A stretch of 64,000 bases of DNA from Paramacrobiotus metropolitanus (lineage: Eukaryota > Tardigrada > Eutardigrada > Parachela > Macrobiotidae): assembly GCF_019649055.1 (NCBI RefSeq), contig NW_026570344.1, positions 1 to 64,000 on the forward strand. The letters are read 5' to 3'. The notes beneath the pieces were generated by a model that did no database searches, was not told the origin of the DNA, and saw only the letters and a list, made by a program, of their open reading frames with translations. This document shows positions 1 through 9,677 of the stretch, piece by piece; position 1 is the stretch's first letter, and each line of letters begins with the position of its first letter. The translations under genes and the position numbers were made by a program.

Positions 1-70
1 TTTTAGCACATAGTACACTTCGTCCAATCTCTACCAATTCAGTAAGTTGCACTGTACTATATACTATATA
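1..70 (+). repeat. Partial copy of the 230-250 bp tandem repeat unit
   Basis: These bases match, almost exactly, the part of the repeat unit that begins at about 1274 (shared start ttttagcacatagtacac, shared end in the tatactatata run). Only one T differs (ctaccaa against cttaccaa). The unit then switches to a retroelement fragment instead of the usual continuation agggcatgatc. The window therefore begins inside, or at the edge of, the same array. Confidence 0.85.
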
Positions 71-93
71 TACTGTTATATGAAATAGACGAG

Positions 94-1170
94 ATGCTGC
101 GCTCCTGTTTCCAAACGCTGTGCAACGTACGTACTAGTCACGACGACTACCCTTGCTGGCGACAGGCCAGTCTTCCCGTTAGCAGAGGCGGCATCGGCAT
201 ACGTCGGTCGGAGGAATTATCACTCCCAGCCTATTTGGCTTCGATTCACTCCGTATCCGATTTAGTATCGAAAATGCTTCCATTTCGTGCGCCCGTCGTA
301 TTTACAGAAGCCCTCGAGCTGTGGAAACAGAAATCCAACCAACCGGAATTCCCAGAACCAAACTTCCGCAGACAACAGAAGGCCTGGGATATTCCTCTCT
401 GTAATGTATCTTTATCCACGCTGCTAGATGTTTTCCGGGACGATAAAGTGAACAAAGCGCGGCTTCTCGCACAGTCTAAACCAGAAGCCGGCATTTGGCT
501 AAATGCACTGCCTTCCTCTCACATTGGCAATCTCCTAGATGATGACACTTTAAAAATCTCCGTGGGCCTGAGATTGGGAATTGCTATATGCGAGCCTCAC
601 GAATGTATGAAGTGTCACAAGCATGTAGACAAATATGGGCATCATGGGTTGTCCTGTGCGTTTTCTGCTGGCAGACACCCACGTCACGGAGCACTGAACA
701 GTGTCTGTCGATCTTGTGTCTCGGCTGGGATTCCGGCGAAGTTGGAGCCACGTGGCACGTCGCACACGTCCGAACGGCGGCCCGATGGCTGCACAACCTT
801 CGCCTGGCAGAGAGGGATGTGTTTATCTTGGGACGTTACTTGCGTGGACACTGTCGCGCCTTCACACGTTAACTCATCAGCAGCCAACGCAGGTGCGATT
901 GCAATGGAGGCAGAAGAAAAAAAGTCAAGATTCTATTTGTATTTGAGTGGCAGATACATTTTTGCGCCAATCGCCTTCGAAACAATGGGACCATGGGGAC
1001 CGTCGGCCATTGCGATTATTAAAGAACTTGGCAAGCGACTGAAACAACACACAGGCGAAGCGCGCTCCCATGAGTTTTTACGTCAAAGATTATCGCTGGA
1101 GATACAGCGGGAAATGCGGCATCAGTTATGGGGACGATGGAAGGAGCGGAAAAGTTTAATGAAATCTTAA
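94..1170 (+). CDS. Retroelement protein fragment: zinc finger plus R2-like endonuclease module
   Basis: This is a 358-residue open frame starting at an ATG. Around residues 168-187 is a CxxC...HHGLSC pattern that can coordinate zinc. It is followed by RHGALN, LEPRG, RRPDG and SWDVT, then an AEEKKSR stretch. The order CCHC-like finger, RHN-like motif, EP, PD...D...K is that of the C-terminal finger and restriction-like endonuclease of R2/CRE-type non-LTR retrotransposons. A lysine-rich tail closes the frame. No reverse transcriptase catalytic block is present, so this is only the C-terminal part of such an element, or a derived protein. Family placement is from motif order only. The frame is intact and lies between copies of the 230-250 bp repeat. 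Host domestication cannot be excluded. Confidence 0.6.
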   Translation: MLRSCFQTLCNVRTSHDDYPCWRQASLPVSRGGIGIRRSEELSLPAYLASIHSVSDLVSKMLPFRAPVVFTEALELWKQKSNQPEFPEPNFRRQQKAWDIPLCNVSLSTLLDVFRDDKVNKARLLAQSKPEAGIWLNALPSSHIGNLLDDDTLKISVGLRLGIAICEPHECMKCHKHVDKYGHHGLSCAFSAGRHPRHGALNSVCRSCVSAGIPAKLEPRGTSHTSERRPDGCTTFAWQRGMCLSWDVTCVDTVAPSHVNSSAANAGAIAMEAEEKKSRFYLYLSGRYIFAPIAFETMGPWGPSAIAIIKELGKRLKQHTGEARSHEFLRQRLSLEIQREMRHQLWGRWKERKSLMKS

Positions 1171-1237
1171 TGTTGTAAAAAACTTTTGCGATGTTTTAAA
1201 GTGTTTAATTGTACGTTATACCAAAGGTGAATAAAAT

Positions 1238-1943
1238 AACATAGGATAGAAACAAAATTACGCGTCACATCATTTTAGCACATAGTACACTTCGTCCAAT
1301 CTCTTACCAATTCAGTAAGTTGCACTGTACTATATACTATATAAGGGCATGATCTACATAAACGACGTCACTATTATCATGATAACAACTACTACAAAGG
1401 GACACCTCCCGGAAAATGACACCTCCCGGTAAACGACACCCACCGGAAAAGGACACTGAGGGCCAGTGTCGTTTCCCGGTTGGTGAACATAGGATAGAAA
1501 CAAAATTACGCGTCACATCATTTTAGCACATAGTACACTTCGTCCAATCTCTTACCAATTCAGTAAGTTGCACTGTACTATATACTATATAAGGGCATGA
1601 TCTACATAAACGACGTCACTATTATCATGATAACAACTACTACAAAGGGACACCTCCCGGTAAACGACACCCACCGGAAAAGGACACTGAGGGCCAGTGT
1701 CCTTTTCCGGTGGGTGAACATAGGATAGAAACAAAATTACGCGTCACATCATTTCAGCACATAGTACACTTCGTCCAATCTCTTACCAATTCAGTAAGTT
1801 GCACTGTACTATATACTATATAAGGGCATGATCTACATAAACGACGTCACTATTATCATGATAACAACTACTACAAAGGGACACCTCCCGGAAAATGACA
1901 CCTCCCGGTAAACGACACCCACCGGAAAAGGACTGAGGGCCAG
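1238..1943 (+). repeat. Three tandem copies of a ~230-250 bp repeat
   Basis: Units begin with aacataggatagaaac at about 1238, 1486 and 1717, giving periods of 248 and 231 bp. Each carries the ttttagcacatagtacac block, a tatactatata run, agggcatgatctac, a cgacgtcactattatcatga block and one to three G/C-rich boxes of the type gacacctcccgg or gacacccaccgg. The copies differ by loss or gain of one box. The third is truncated before its closing hairpin arm, at about 1943. The unit has no coding potential. Confidence 0.9.
1668..1716. repeat. Perfect 21-bp hairpin in the repeat unit
   Basis: Bases 1668-1688 and 1696-1716 are exact reverse complements, separated by a 7-base loop. The first unit has a mismatched version of the right arm, at about 1466-1485. 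The third unit has lost it. The arms reuse the cacccaccggaaaagg box that is also repeated in direct orientation within the unit. Confidence 0.9.
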
Positions 1944-2035
1944 ATCAGTCATTTATAAATTTTGTCGCCGATATATATTTGACCGTTCATTTATCAAAAC
2001 TATATGCTAATATTTTCCCGACTGTTTATTTTTGT

Positions 2036-2180
2036 GGTTGCCGCAACCACAAAGTACGTATATGGTAATAATTGTTATGATTTGCTCTTATTACGGTCAT
2101 CACAATTTTGCGGTTGCCGCAACCGGAAGTTTTGTGGTTGCGGCATCGTCAACATACATTACGACTTACCGCAACCGGCA
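2036..2180. repeat. Cluster of GGTTGCCGCAACC palindromes, left copy
   Basis: Full palindromes lie at 2036-2048 and 2112-2124, with half-copies (gtggttgcgg, accgcaaccgg) at about 2136 and 2168. The same 13-bp word recurs at 10.9-11.3 kb with similar flanks (cacaaa after the motif). This marks a dispersed repeat family. The cluster abuts the first recognisable CEP120-like exon. Confidence 0.75.
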
Positions 2181-2211
2181 CTCGGCATCTGTCAGTCGGC
2201 TGATGGGATTA

Positions 2212-3372
2212 GCACCCGTTTTCTATAATTCCACGCTCAAGCACACTGAAGGTGGCAGTGAGGAGCGACTTGGATATTTGGATTTAGATTTAATCCAATA
2301 CGCCGTCAAGGCCGGAAACTCACGTTTGGCTTGGCTTCCGCTACTGGGCTCACAGGAGTTTCTGCACGGCAAACCAGAAATCCATGTGGGTGTACGCCTG
2401 GAACAGGCGCCGCTGGCACAACCCAGTGTAGCCGTAACTGGTGACGGCACTTTCGGTATGTTTACAACCGCAGTAATCCATAAGTTAAGAAAGTTTACTT
2501 TGCTTATTTTGTTTTGTTTTACAAAATATTTTGACCAGCACGAGACTGGTTGCATTACATATTGTGTGGAAGCAGAAACTATACAGTATGTAGTACACAC
2601 AGTTTGTTTTGATGACTGACGTTCGCGTAAAACTGTAGTGTCCGGCATATGGCCGTAGTTATTATGCTAATTCTTGTAATATAAATAAATCATCCTACTC
2701 GATGATTATTTTGTTATGTGAATTAAAGCTTCTGGTCTGAAAATAGTGCTTACTGATAAGGAATTAACAATCCTAAAGACAATGAGACTCCCGATTTCAT
2801 TCGTCTTGCTGATGGCGTTGGCTACTATCAGCTTGGCCCTTGCAAGGATAGCGAGCATCTCTTTGCAATACGCATGACGGTGGCTTTTGTATCAAATTTC
2901 GACCAGCTATTCGGAACGTCAGTCGTATCCCAGAATCCGCATTTCCCTCCGCTATCAGCTATTTGGAGAAAATATTAGCACGGAATCGTTTGTGGATTTC
3001 AGTTCGTCAGATTTGGCGGTCGAACACGTGGTGTTCCGGGTGCGTTCAAGGCTGGATTTTATACTGCAATACTTTCTACAACAACATCAGATCAAGGTAG
3101 TCATCCATTTAATTAGCTTTACAACCGGCTTTGGGAACAACTCAGTGTTTTGCAGATACATTTGTGCATTGGTGAAGACGATGTCATTGCTGCAGCCATT
3201 CTTGACATGAATGATGTATTCCCTTCAAATCTGCAACTGACCTCGTTGCCCTTTACCTTCGAACAGGAGATCGATTTGCGAATTGTTTCCGGTAATCGAT
3301 TGGGAATGCCTCGTAATCTGTCAGGTGGACAGGGACCGATTGTAGGAGTCCACGTTAAGATGGACATTATCG
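2212..3372 (+). CDS. CEP120: CEP120-like centriolar C2-domain protein, partial and frame-broken
   Basis: Three exons can be joined: about 2212-2455, 2779-3096 and 3156-3372. Exon junctions are phase compatible (phase 1, then phase 0). Exon 1 gives LGYLDLDL...WLPLLGS...KPEIHVGVRLE, matching the end of the first C2-like domain of CEP120. Exon 2 gives GVGYYQLGP and MTVAFVSNFDQLF, then SLRYQLFGENISTESF and VVFRVRSRLDFIL. Exon 3 gives IHLCIGEDD and IVGVHVKMDI. The order follows the first and second C2 regions of vertebrate CEP120, which supports centriole elongation and cilium formation. Between DQLF and the RQSYP region (about 2923-2930) the frame shifts by one base, so the gene is either recently broken or mis-assembled. 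The N-terminal ~90 residues and the third C2/coiled-coil part were not found. The exon 1 start is uncertain. Confidence 0.65.
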
Positions 3373-3626
3373 GTAAGTGTACCTTCTAGTAAACGGCTTA
3401 TTCTATAGCCCACCGTATGGTTTGCCGCTTTGAAAATGGGAAATATTAAAGGGGTTCTTAATTTTTTTGTTGAACTGTTGGATATTTTCAGACAGTGCGT
3501 TCCCGTAACAAAATTCACACAAACAAATCTAGTAAAAATAACTCGGTACAGCATGTAAGACTAAATGATCGTACTATCACACAATCCTATATTAAAACGA
3601 GTATGAAAATGTATGAACGTGCTGGC

Positions 3627-4602
3627 TTAAGGTTACCCCTATTTTAGCTTTTACCGTTCGCGAATGTAGAGATCCTACGATATCCACTCAAAACTCAGTC
3701 TTGACCATTCTAAAGTGTTTCTTAGTTAAAATCATGAAAAATTCAACCCCCGTAACCAGTATCATAGGTTCAACAGTAAACTTTAAAATTCAACATTTGG
3801 TAATTCCGCTTAAAAAATTAACTAGTCTGACTAGATTGAACTGAGATTTTTTTTACCCGCCTATAAAATGTTAAACGCGATTCTCCAGCACCTTGCGAGA
3901 GCTTTCTTGAAAAAAGTCCATTTTAAAGTTGCAACTTGCAAAAAACACTTCGTCGGTTGCTTGATTCGACAATAACTCGAGCAGAATCAACTTTTTTCAA
4001 AATCGCCCTCGCAATTAAACTTTTACGATATCCATACATCCACTGTCAAAATTTCAAAATTCTACTCTATTCCGTTAGTGACTAGTTAATTTTCAAAGCC
4101 TATTAACCGCATTTTTGGCTGTAGGATTCGAAAGTTCATGCAGGGATAAATCTCATTTGAAGATGTTGGCAGTCTCAGTTCACCACACATACCACGTAGG
4201 AATAGCCCGAAAGACCAACTAGACAGCCGATTGTGCGCTGCCCAGCTACACTCATGTGTGATCAAAGTCTTTTGTCTTCAGAGTTTGCATCAATTTTGCT
4301 ACGGTTTTATGTCCCAGTAAAACAAAAGATGCAAACGGCAAACAGGTGCTCCCCATTCATTTGACTGCATGTCCAAATCTAATCGCTTGCATATACGCAG
4401 GCATACAAATGGTAAGCCGGGCCGCTCATTAATTACAGTACTGCCTGCTCTGGGTCGAATACTTTAAAATTCATATCTCGGCTCCCGGTTACTATATTTC
4501 TATACACTCTTCCCCACCAGATAGAGCACACTTCAGTTGGTGGGATTGCAAGTTTTGAGAAACTGGCCTTTTTGAAAAAAGCCAAAATAGGGGTAACCTT
4601 AA
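3627..4602. mobile_element. TTAA-flanked MITE, 976 bp including both TTAA copies
   Basis: The ends are TTAA-GGTTACCCCTATTTT at 3627 and its reverse complement AAAATAGGGGTAACC-TTAA ending at 4602. The inverted match continues imperfectly into a gcttttt run on both sides. The TTAA target duplication is typical of the piggyBac group, but the terminal bases are not the usual CCY of that group, so superfamily assignment is open. No transposase frame is present inside, making this a non-autonomous element. It sits after the last CEP120-like exon. Confidence 0.8.
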
Positions 4603-4638
4603 TTGCCATTTTGCATATATCGTGCCGCTTCTTTGCAG

Positions 4639-5394
4639 ATTGGTTGTATACAAGTATGTTTCGTGGTCTCATCCAGCCGGCAGTGCCAGATGAATTTTTT
4701 ATATCCGGAATTTACGCTGATGGTAGGGTTGTTAACGGTTCAATTTGGTGCGGTGCGGTGCAGCCGCGGTGCGATTTTTTACTAAAATCGCAACGATTTT
4801 AGTGGTGATTTCTTAAAATTTTCACCGTCGGTGCAGTGCGGTTTATAAAATCGCACCGCGGTGTTTTTCACCGCACCGCACCGATGCACCCCGGTGTCCA
4901 CTGATTACGTGAAAATATGGTGAACTGGCTAATAAGTTTAAGTAAAACAAGCTATTTTTGCCAAAACTAACGAAAAACTACACCTAAAACAATGATTTCT
5001 TCACTCATCATATGCGTCCAAGCGAAAATTAGTGGAAAACATCTCTAAAATCCTAGAAGTTAAACCAAAAAATTATTTTACCTTTACATTTTTCTCATTT
5101 TTTCTAGTACTTTTGACACCGGTGCACCGTCGATTTCAGCGGTTTCGAACGGTGTGTTTTTTTCCTCGCACCGGTGGAGGTCGGTGCAATTTTTCCAAAA
5201 AATTGCACCGACTGCTTGAACTTTTCGCCAAAATTTGACCGGTGCACCGGTGCAAAATCGCACCGTTAACAACCCTAGCTGATGGGCATCATTCGCTAAT
5301 TGGACTGTGCAGTGCCGACGGGTCTTATATGGATATTTGTACCGCGATTGGATTTCACGGTTGCACTAGCTCTGGGGAATGGGCGGGCCGCGGG
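4639..5394 (+). CDS. Unassigned exon split by a hAT-like MITE
   Basis: A good acceptor (cttctttgcag) precedes 4639. The open frame (DWLYTSMFRGLIQPAVPDEF, then FISGIYADG) runs into the MITE at 4724. After the second copy of the 8-bp target duplication the same frame resumes (ADGHHSLIGLCSADGSY...) and stays open to a possible donor at 5394|gtaatg. It ends in TAG at 5428-5430 if unspliced. The phase-1 acceptor fits the phase-1 donor of the preceding CEP120-like exon, but the protein does not look like CEP120. I do not recognise the family. As it stands, the exon is disrupted unless the MITE is removed from the transcript. Confidence 0.4.
4724..5277. mobile_element. hAT-like MITE, 554 bp
   Basis: Perfect 16-bp terminal inverted repeats: tagggttgttaacggt at 4724 and accgttaacaacccta ending at 5277. 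They are flanked by an 8-bp target duplication GCTGATGG (4716-4723 and 5278-5285). TIRs beginning YAGGG with 8-bp duplications are the hAT hallmark. The interior is full of ggtgcggtgcgg / ccggtgcaccgg subrepeats and self-complementary blocks around aaaatcgcaccg. It has no transposase. The perfect duplication and ends suggest recent insertion. Confidence 0.9.
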
Positions 5395-5729
5395 GTAATG
5401 GTAATTTACGCAACTACGCGTAGACCGTAGGCTCTCGTTGATTCTCTGTGTACATCTGATAACCGTGACAGCTGTTCTTAAACAATATTAATACTCGTAT
5501 ATATATATATATATCTATATTTACATTTCCGATTGTATAAATACTAATGTTATTTATAATGACCGAAAAATACGACACTAATTCCAGCTGGAACAATATG
5601 CTTTATCTTGAGTTTTACACTTGCGTATAAAATGGTATTGGTGCAGTGATCAGTGAGTTATTATTGATTAAATAGATTCAATCCGTTCCTCGTATTTTCC
5701 CGTTGGGATTTGACAATATTCCACCAGAG

Positions 5730-5885
5730 AGCGTTGCTGCTCTGCGGAGAATCACATTTTTATGGGGAAAATCTTCAGAAGACTTGCTAAAAATCATCGC
5801 CTATGAATCCAGCCCCAACGACAAACCAACACCGACTGTTCTGTTCATCGGGAATCTACCGGTTTACTGTCTGGATGCGCATTCC
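5730..5885 (+). CDS. Unassigned candidate exon
   Basis: An open frame SVAALRRITFLWGKSSEDLL...PTPTVLFIGNLPVYCLDAHS is bounded by a possible acceptor (ccaccagag) and a good donor (attcc|gtaagcag). Its phase (0/0) would fit the preceding open exon if that uses the 5394 donor. It does not fit the exon at 10469 directly (phase 2 needed), so at least one exon is missing between them or they are separate genes. No domain is recognised. The small size and lack of homology keep confidence low. Confidence 0.3.
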
Positions 5886-6900
5886 GTAAGCAGTTATCAC
5901 CGACGTAGACGTTATAAATGCTACGTGTGTCATACAGACTAAACAAATTATGCAGAATCAATGTTTTCCATTTTTCTCCTGCCGACAGCCCTATTAAAAA
6001 AAAACATCAATGTCGCTGATCCTCGGTCATCTTAAGGGGATCACTATGAGATGACTTTCATATAAATGGGTTATCGATATTAACATCAGCTTATAGGAAA
6101 TTTTTCGGGCTTTCAAATAGTATGTCTCGATGGGATATATTGTATTGCGATCATAAGTTATTAGTAAAAAAACAAGACCGGGTCAGCATAGGCGAAGTAA
6201 GTGCAATGATGTTATCGGCTAGCCATGGCCAGCCGCATGGCAGATAGACCTGGACAGCAGAACAGAACGCCTCATGCTGTCCTGTGGCCGGAGCCAAGCT
6301 GATTCTTCGCTCTCTAGCTATGCTCTGTCTGATCTCTATCCTGCAAAACGCGGGCTTGGGTAGCCGGCTCTGCCACACATTGCTGCCGGTCACTCAGCAA
6401 GCCTTTCATTCAGCTGCCGTTTTCCAAAAACTTGTGAAATGGCTTTAAAAATCGATAACTCCATTGTAAAACTTGCTACACTTTCCAAATGGGCATCAGA
6501 TAATGTGTTATTTCTAGAAAGCTTATATACCGAGACACTGCCATAGTCCAATAAGGCATGTTTGAATAAACTCAAAACAACACTTTTCAAAAAGTGTTTT
6601 TCTCGATTTTTTTGTAAACTAACAACATTTTTTATTAGCATGTTGGAGAATATAAGCTTTCTAGGCTAAAACACATCCAATGATGTGTATCACATCTAAT
6701 TTGAAAAAACTTTCTCATTCGACTTTTGAATTCAAAGTTTTTCCTTTGTTTCTTGAATAGCTCTGTCCAGAGAGAGCGTAGACAAGATCGCAATACACCA
6801 TTGTGTAGCCAAACCCTTTGCGCATGCAGTCAGAACAATGGAAACAATGATCTTCCAGTTGTTTTTAACCTATTCATGTTTTGCCAGACCCACTTTCATC
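5886..6900. other. Noncoding stretch between the candidate exon and the retroelement
   Basis: Only short overlapping frames on both strands, none with a recognisable motif. A 3' flank of the minus-strand retroelement is expected here, and its recombinase gene, if it was ever present in this orientation, is not visible. Nothing else was seen. Confidence 0.5.
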
Positions 6901-8874
6901 TCATAGGGATCCCCTTAATGATGCGGTGCAGTCTGCCTCCCGTAACGGGTATGACCGTATTCTTTTTGTATGGAGAATCAATTCAGTTTCGTCGTACATG
7001 TTGGGAATGGGATCGGGTTCTACGGCGGCGCATGGTGCCAAAAGCCTAAAACGATCAAACTGGAAACGTGAAAGAGAATCCGCAATACTGTTATCAACAC
7101 CATCGATATGATCAATTTTCACGCAAAAATTTCCAAGCGCAGCAGTCATTAACAACTTTCGCATCAGATGTAACACAATACAATTTTCAGAACCAAGAGA
7201 CTTCCAGGCATCAACGATAGAATGGTTATCACAATGGAAGATGAACTTACGGCAATGAAAACACGATCCCCATATAACACAAGCGAGTAAAATAGGAAAC
7301 AATTCCAAAACTTGAATACAAAGTGTATTAGTGAGAATACGTTGAGGCCAACGTGCACAGAACCATCGACCATTAAAGAATGCCCCAAAACCAATAGACG
7401 CTGATGCATCAGTGTATAAATTTATAACATCCGCCGATATCCAGTCAGTACAGAGAAACGATGTCGTGCCATTCCATTTTGGCAAATACATGCGCCACCA
7501 ATCAAGATCACCCGTGAAATCGGCGTTTAGTTGAATGTTACCAGTAGGCGAACAAAGTGGGAGGAGATTAATAATTCGACGAGTGAATAATCTACCAGCC
7601 GGGACGCAGCGAGATGCAAACTGCAAACTCCCAATTAAACTTTGCAACTCCTTACGAGTACATGCTGTACGATTTGACCAAGAATCTAACAACTGAATAA
7701 TTTCTGACAACTTTCCAGGTGGCAAAGAAACAGTTTGATCAACAGTATTAATTAAAATACCTAAAAACGGTAAAATAGTGGACGGCCCTTCTGCTTTATC
7801 AAGTGCTAAAGGAAAACCCAACTCGGCAGCTAATGCAGTAAACAAATCAATATACTGATTTGCTACCAACTTAGATTTAAAAACAAACAAAAAATCATCA
7901 CAATAATGAACGAAATCGTGAAAGTTGTGGACATTACTAAATATCCAATGTAAGGCATAAGAGAACATGCAAAACAAGTATGGTGAAGAACGTGCACCAA
8001 AAGGCAATACACAATCGAAATAATAATACTTCCCAACTTTAAATCCCAAAAGATGGTAATCAGCTATACGTACAGGGATAAGTCGAAAGGCGTGCTTAAT
8101 ATCTTGTTTACACAAAAAGCATGCAGGACCACTTTGAATTATGATACGAATGGCATCGCCAATTGAACAGTAAGATAAGGAGTAATCATCTTTACTTATG
8201 CCATCATTAACGCTGTCGCCAGACGGGCGGCTGAGATCAAGGATAATTCGGTGACCACCAGTGCGTTTTTCACGCACTCCCAGAGAACTGCATACAAAAT
8301 CAGCAAAAGGAGGGTTAGAGAAAAGGCCCACGGTGTGGCCGAGCATAACTTCTTTATGAATAGCAGCTGAGAGCACAGCCGCATGGGCGCGGGCAGACTG
8401 AGCGTTTGGCGTTATACGAGAGTGATGCGAAGAGCGAAACCCAATATCAGCACCATTAGAGAGAATGGCTAATAAATCGTGTACAAACTTCTTATCTGGA
8501 CAACTGGCAAGGTACTTACAGAAGATCTCACGGCGCAACGGCGTCTGAGGCACCAATGGGATTGGTGGGTTTAGGGGCACGGCGCCTTGGGCAATTAAAT
8601 TTCCCATGGCGTTGCTCATCCCAAATGAGACAGATGTGTCTTCTTCCGGCTGGACAGATGGCATATCTGCAGTTTCCGTTATTGAAGGCAAAACAGACTT
8701 GCTCAGCCCCACCCGCAGCGGGGCCACCACGAAAAGGCCCGTCATTACGAGCAGTATCCTGGCGGGATGTGAAAGGACAACCATAACGGTTATCCACACG
8801 GCCAAGACGAGACTGCGGGATAGAGCGACTCTTAATAAGCACAAACTCGTGGAACAACGGATTATGCAGTTCAC
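6901..8874 (-). CDS. DIRS-order retrotransposon reverse transcriptase / RNase H
   Basis: A 657-residue frame. RT blocks are visible: GGHRIILDLS, then QDIKHAFRLIPV, LPFGARSSPYLF and the catalytic YCDD in FVHYCDDFLFV, then LDKAEGPSTILPFLGI. The RNase H that follows has the acidic set LYTDASASIGFGA, VLELFPILLA, FHCDNHSIVDAW and DGVDNSIADSLSR. This RT-RH type, with short RH and no aspartic protease or integrase, is that of DIRS/Ngaro elements, which integrate with a tyrosine recombinase. The first ~120 residues overlap the gag frame and are probably not translated as such. Recognisable RT sequence starts near REIFCKYLASCPDKKFV. No recombinase follows in this orientation. Confidence 0.85.
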   Translation of the reverse strand: MNCIIRCSTSLCLLRVALSRSLVLAVWITVMVVLSHPARILLVMTGLFVVAPLRVGLSKSVLPSITETADMPSVQPEEDTSVSFGMSNAMGNLIAQGAVPLNPPIPLVPQTPLRREIFCKYLASCPDKKFVHDLLAILSNGADIGFRSSHHSRITPNAQSARAHAAVLSAAIHKEVMLGHTVGLFSNPPFADFVCSSLGVREKRTGGHRIILDLSRPSGDSVNDGISKDDYSLSYCSIGDAIRIIIQSGPACFLCKQDIKHAFRLIPVRIADYHLLGFKVGKYYYFDCVLPFGARSSPYLFCMFSYALHWIFSNVHNFHDFVHYCDDFLFVFKSKLVANQYIDLFTALAAELGFPLALDKAEGPSTILPFLGILINTVDQTVSLPPGKLSEIIQLLDSWSNRTACTRKELQSLIGSLQFASRCVPAGRLFTRRIINLLPLCSPTGNIQLNADFTGDLDWWRMYLPKWNGTTSFLCTDWISADVINLYTDASASIGFGAFFNGRWFCARWPQRILTNTLCIQVLELFPILLACVIWGSCFHCRKFIFHCDNHSIVDAWKSLGSENCIVLHLMRKLLMTAALGNFCVKIDHIDGVDNSIADSLSRFQFDRFRLLAPCAAVEPDPIPNMYDETELILHTKRIRSYPLREADCTASLRGSL

Positions 8875-9677
8875 CCCACATCAAAAAAACTGTCCGGGCG
8901 AGTAGACATCAGCAGCCGAAACTGCGAGTCATACTCAAGCCACAGAGTAAAATCAAAATTTTTTGACAAATTTCTAATTACATCCATATATCGAAACAGG
9001 TGAGGTGCCAAGTAGGGAAAGTAATGTGAGCGGTAAGCGGCAAACGTGGTGAAAGCAGACATCCAGGAATCTAGATCGAAAATGAACGCTTTCCGAGCTG
9101 TATACAACTGCAACAACTGCCCTGTCCGATTGTCGACATGATGTCTAATAGGCTTCGAATTTGACGTGCATTTTTCAGGTAACAACTCACTGAGATCAAT
9201 AAACTCATGTAAGTCCTGCAGTTTCGGTACCAACTTATCGGAAACTGGACGGAGAAACTCTGGAACGGTTGCAGTAGAGGGAACTTCATCAACGATAACA
9301 TTTCTGTGAGTAGTCGGCTGCCGATCAGCAGGCGGATGTGGCATGAAAACCACAGATGGTGACTGACGACTGTGCTGACTTCCTGCTCCTGATAGAACCA
9401 ATGAGAGCTTATCACTGAGCAATTTTTGTTGCCGTTGCAAAGCAACGATGGCAGGATCTGGACGCTTATGTGCGTTTTTCTTACGAGGACGCCGGCGACG
9501 AGTAGACTTTGCAACTGACGCGTTGGAAGAATCTCGACGAGATTCAATTACTGATGGTGGTACCGGTGGAACTGACGGTGAAGACGAACGGGACGACTCA
9601 GAGGACACAGACTCAAGACCATCAGATTCACTTGGAAATTCATCGGCTTCCGAAGAATTCAACATATATTTCAACAA
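8528..9677 (-). CDS. DIRS-order retrotransposon gag-like protein, with frame shift
   Basis: The first frame (9677-8871, 268 aa) has an acidic/serine-rich start, a basic RRRRPRKK block and a conserved WMSAFTTFAAYRSHYFPYLA...FTLWLEYDSQFR region typical of DIRS/Ngaro gag. At a run of seven T in the coding strand (about 8881-8887) it stops shortly after. The continuation (WGELHNPLFHEFV, then CFAFNNGNCRYAICP and a second Cys/His cluster) is in another frame, ending at 8528. The Cys-rich part is the usual gag zinc knuckle. The break is consistent with a one-T indel in the run or with +1 recoding. The next frame, RT, overlaps this one. Confidence 0.75.

Noticed and set aside
2782-2877. Signal-peptide-like frame MRLPISFVLLMALATIS
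   Set aside because: It overlaps the CEP120-like exon in another frame, which has clear similarity; the hydrophobic run is a by-product.
5500-5516. AT dinucleotide run
   Set aside because: Ordinary microsatellite.
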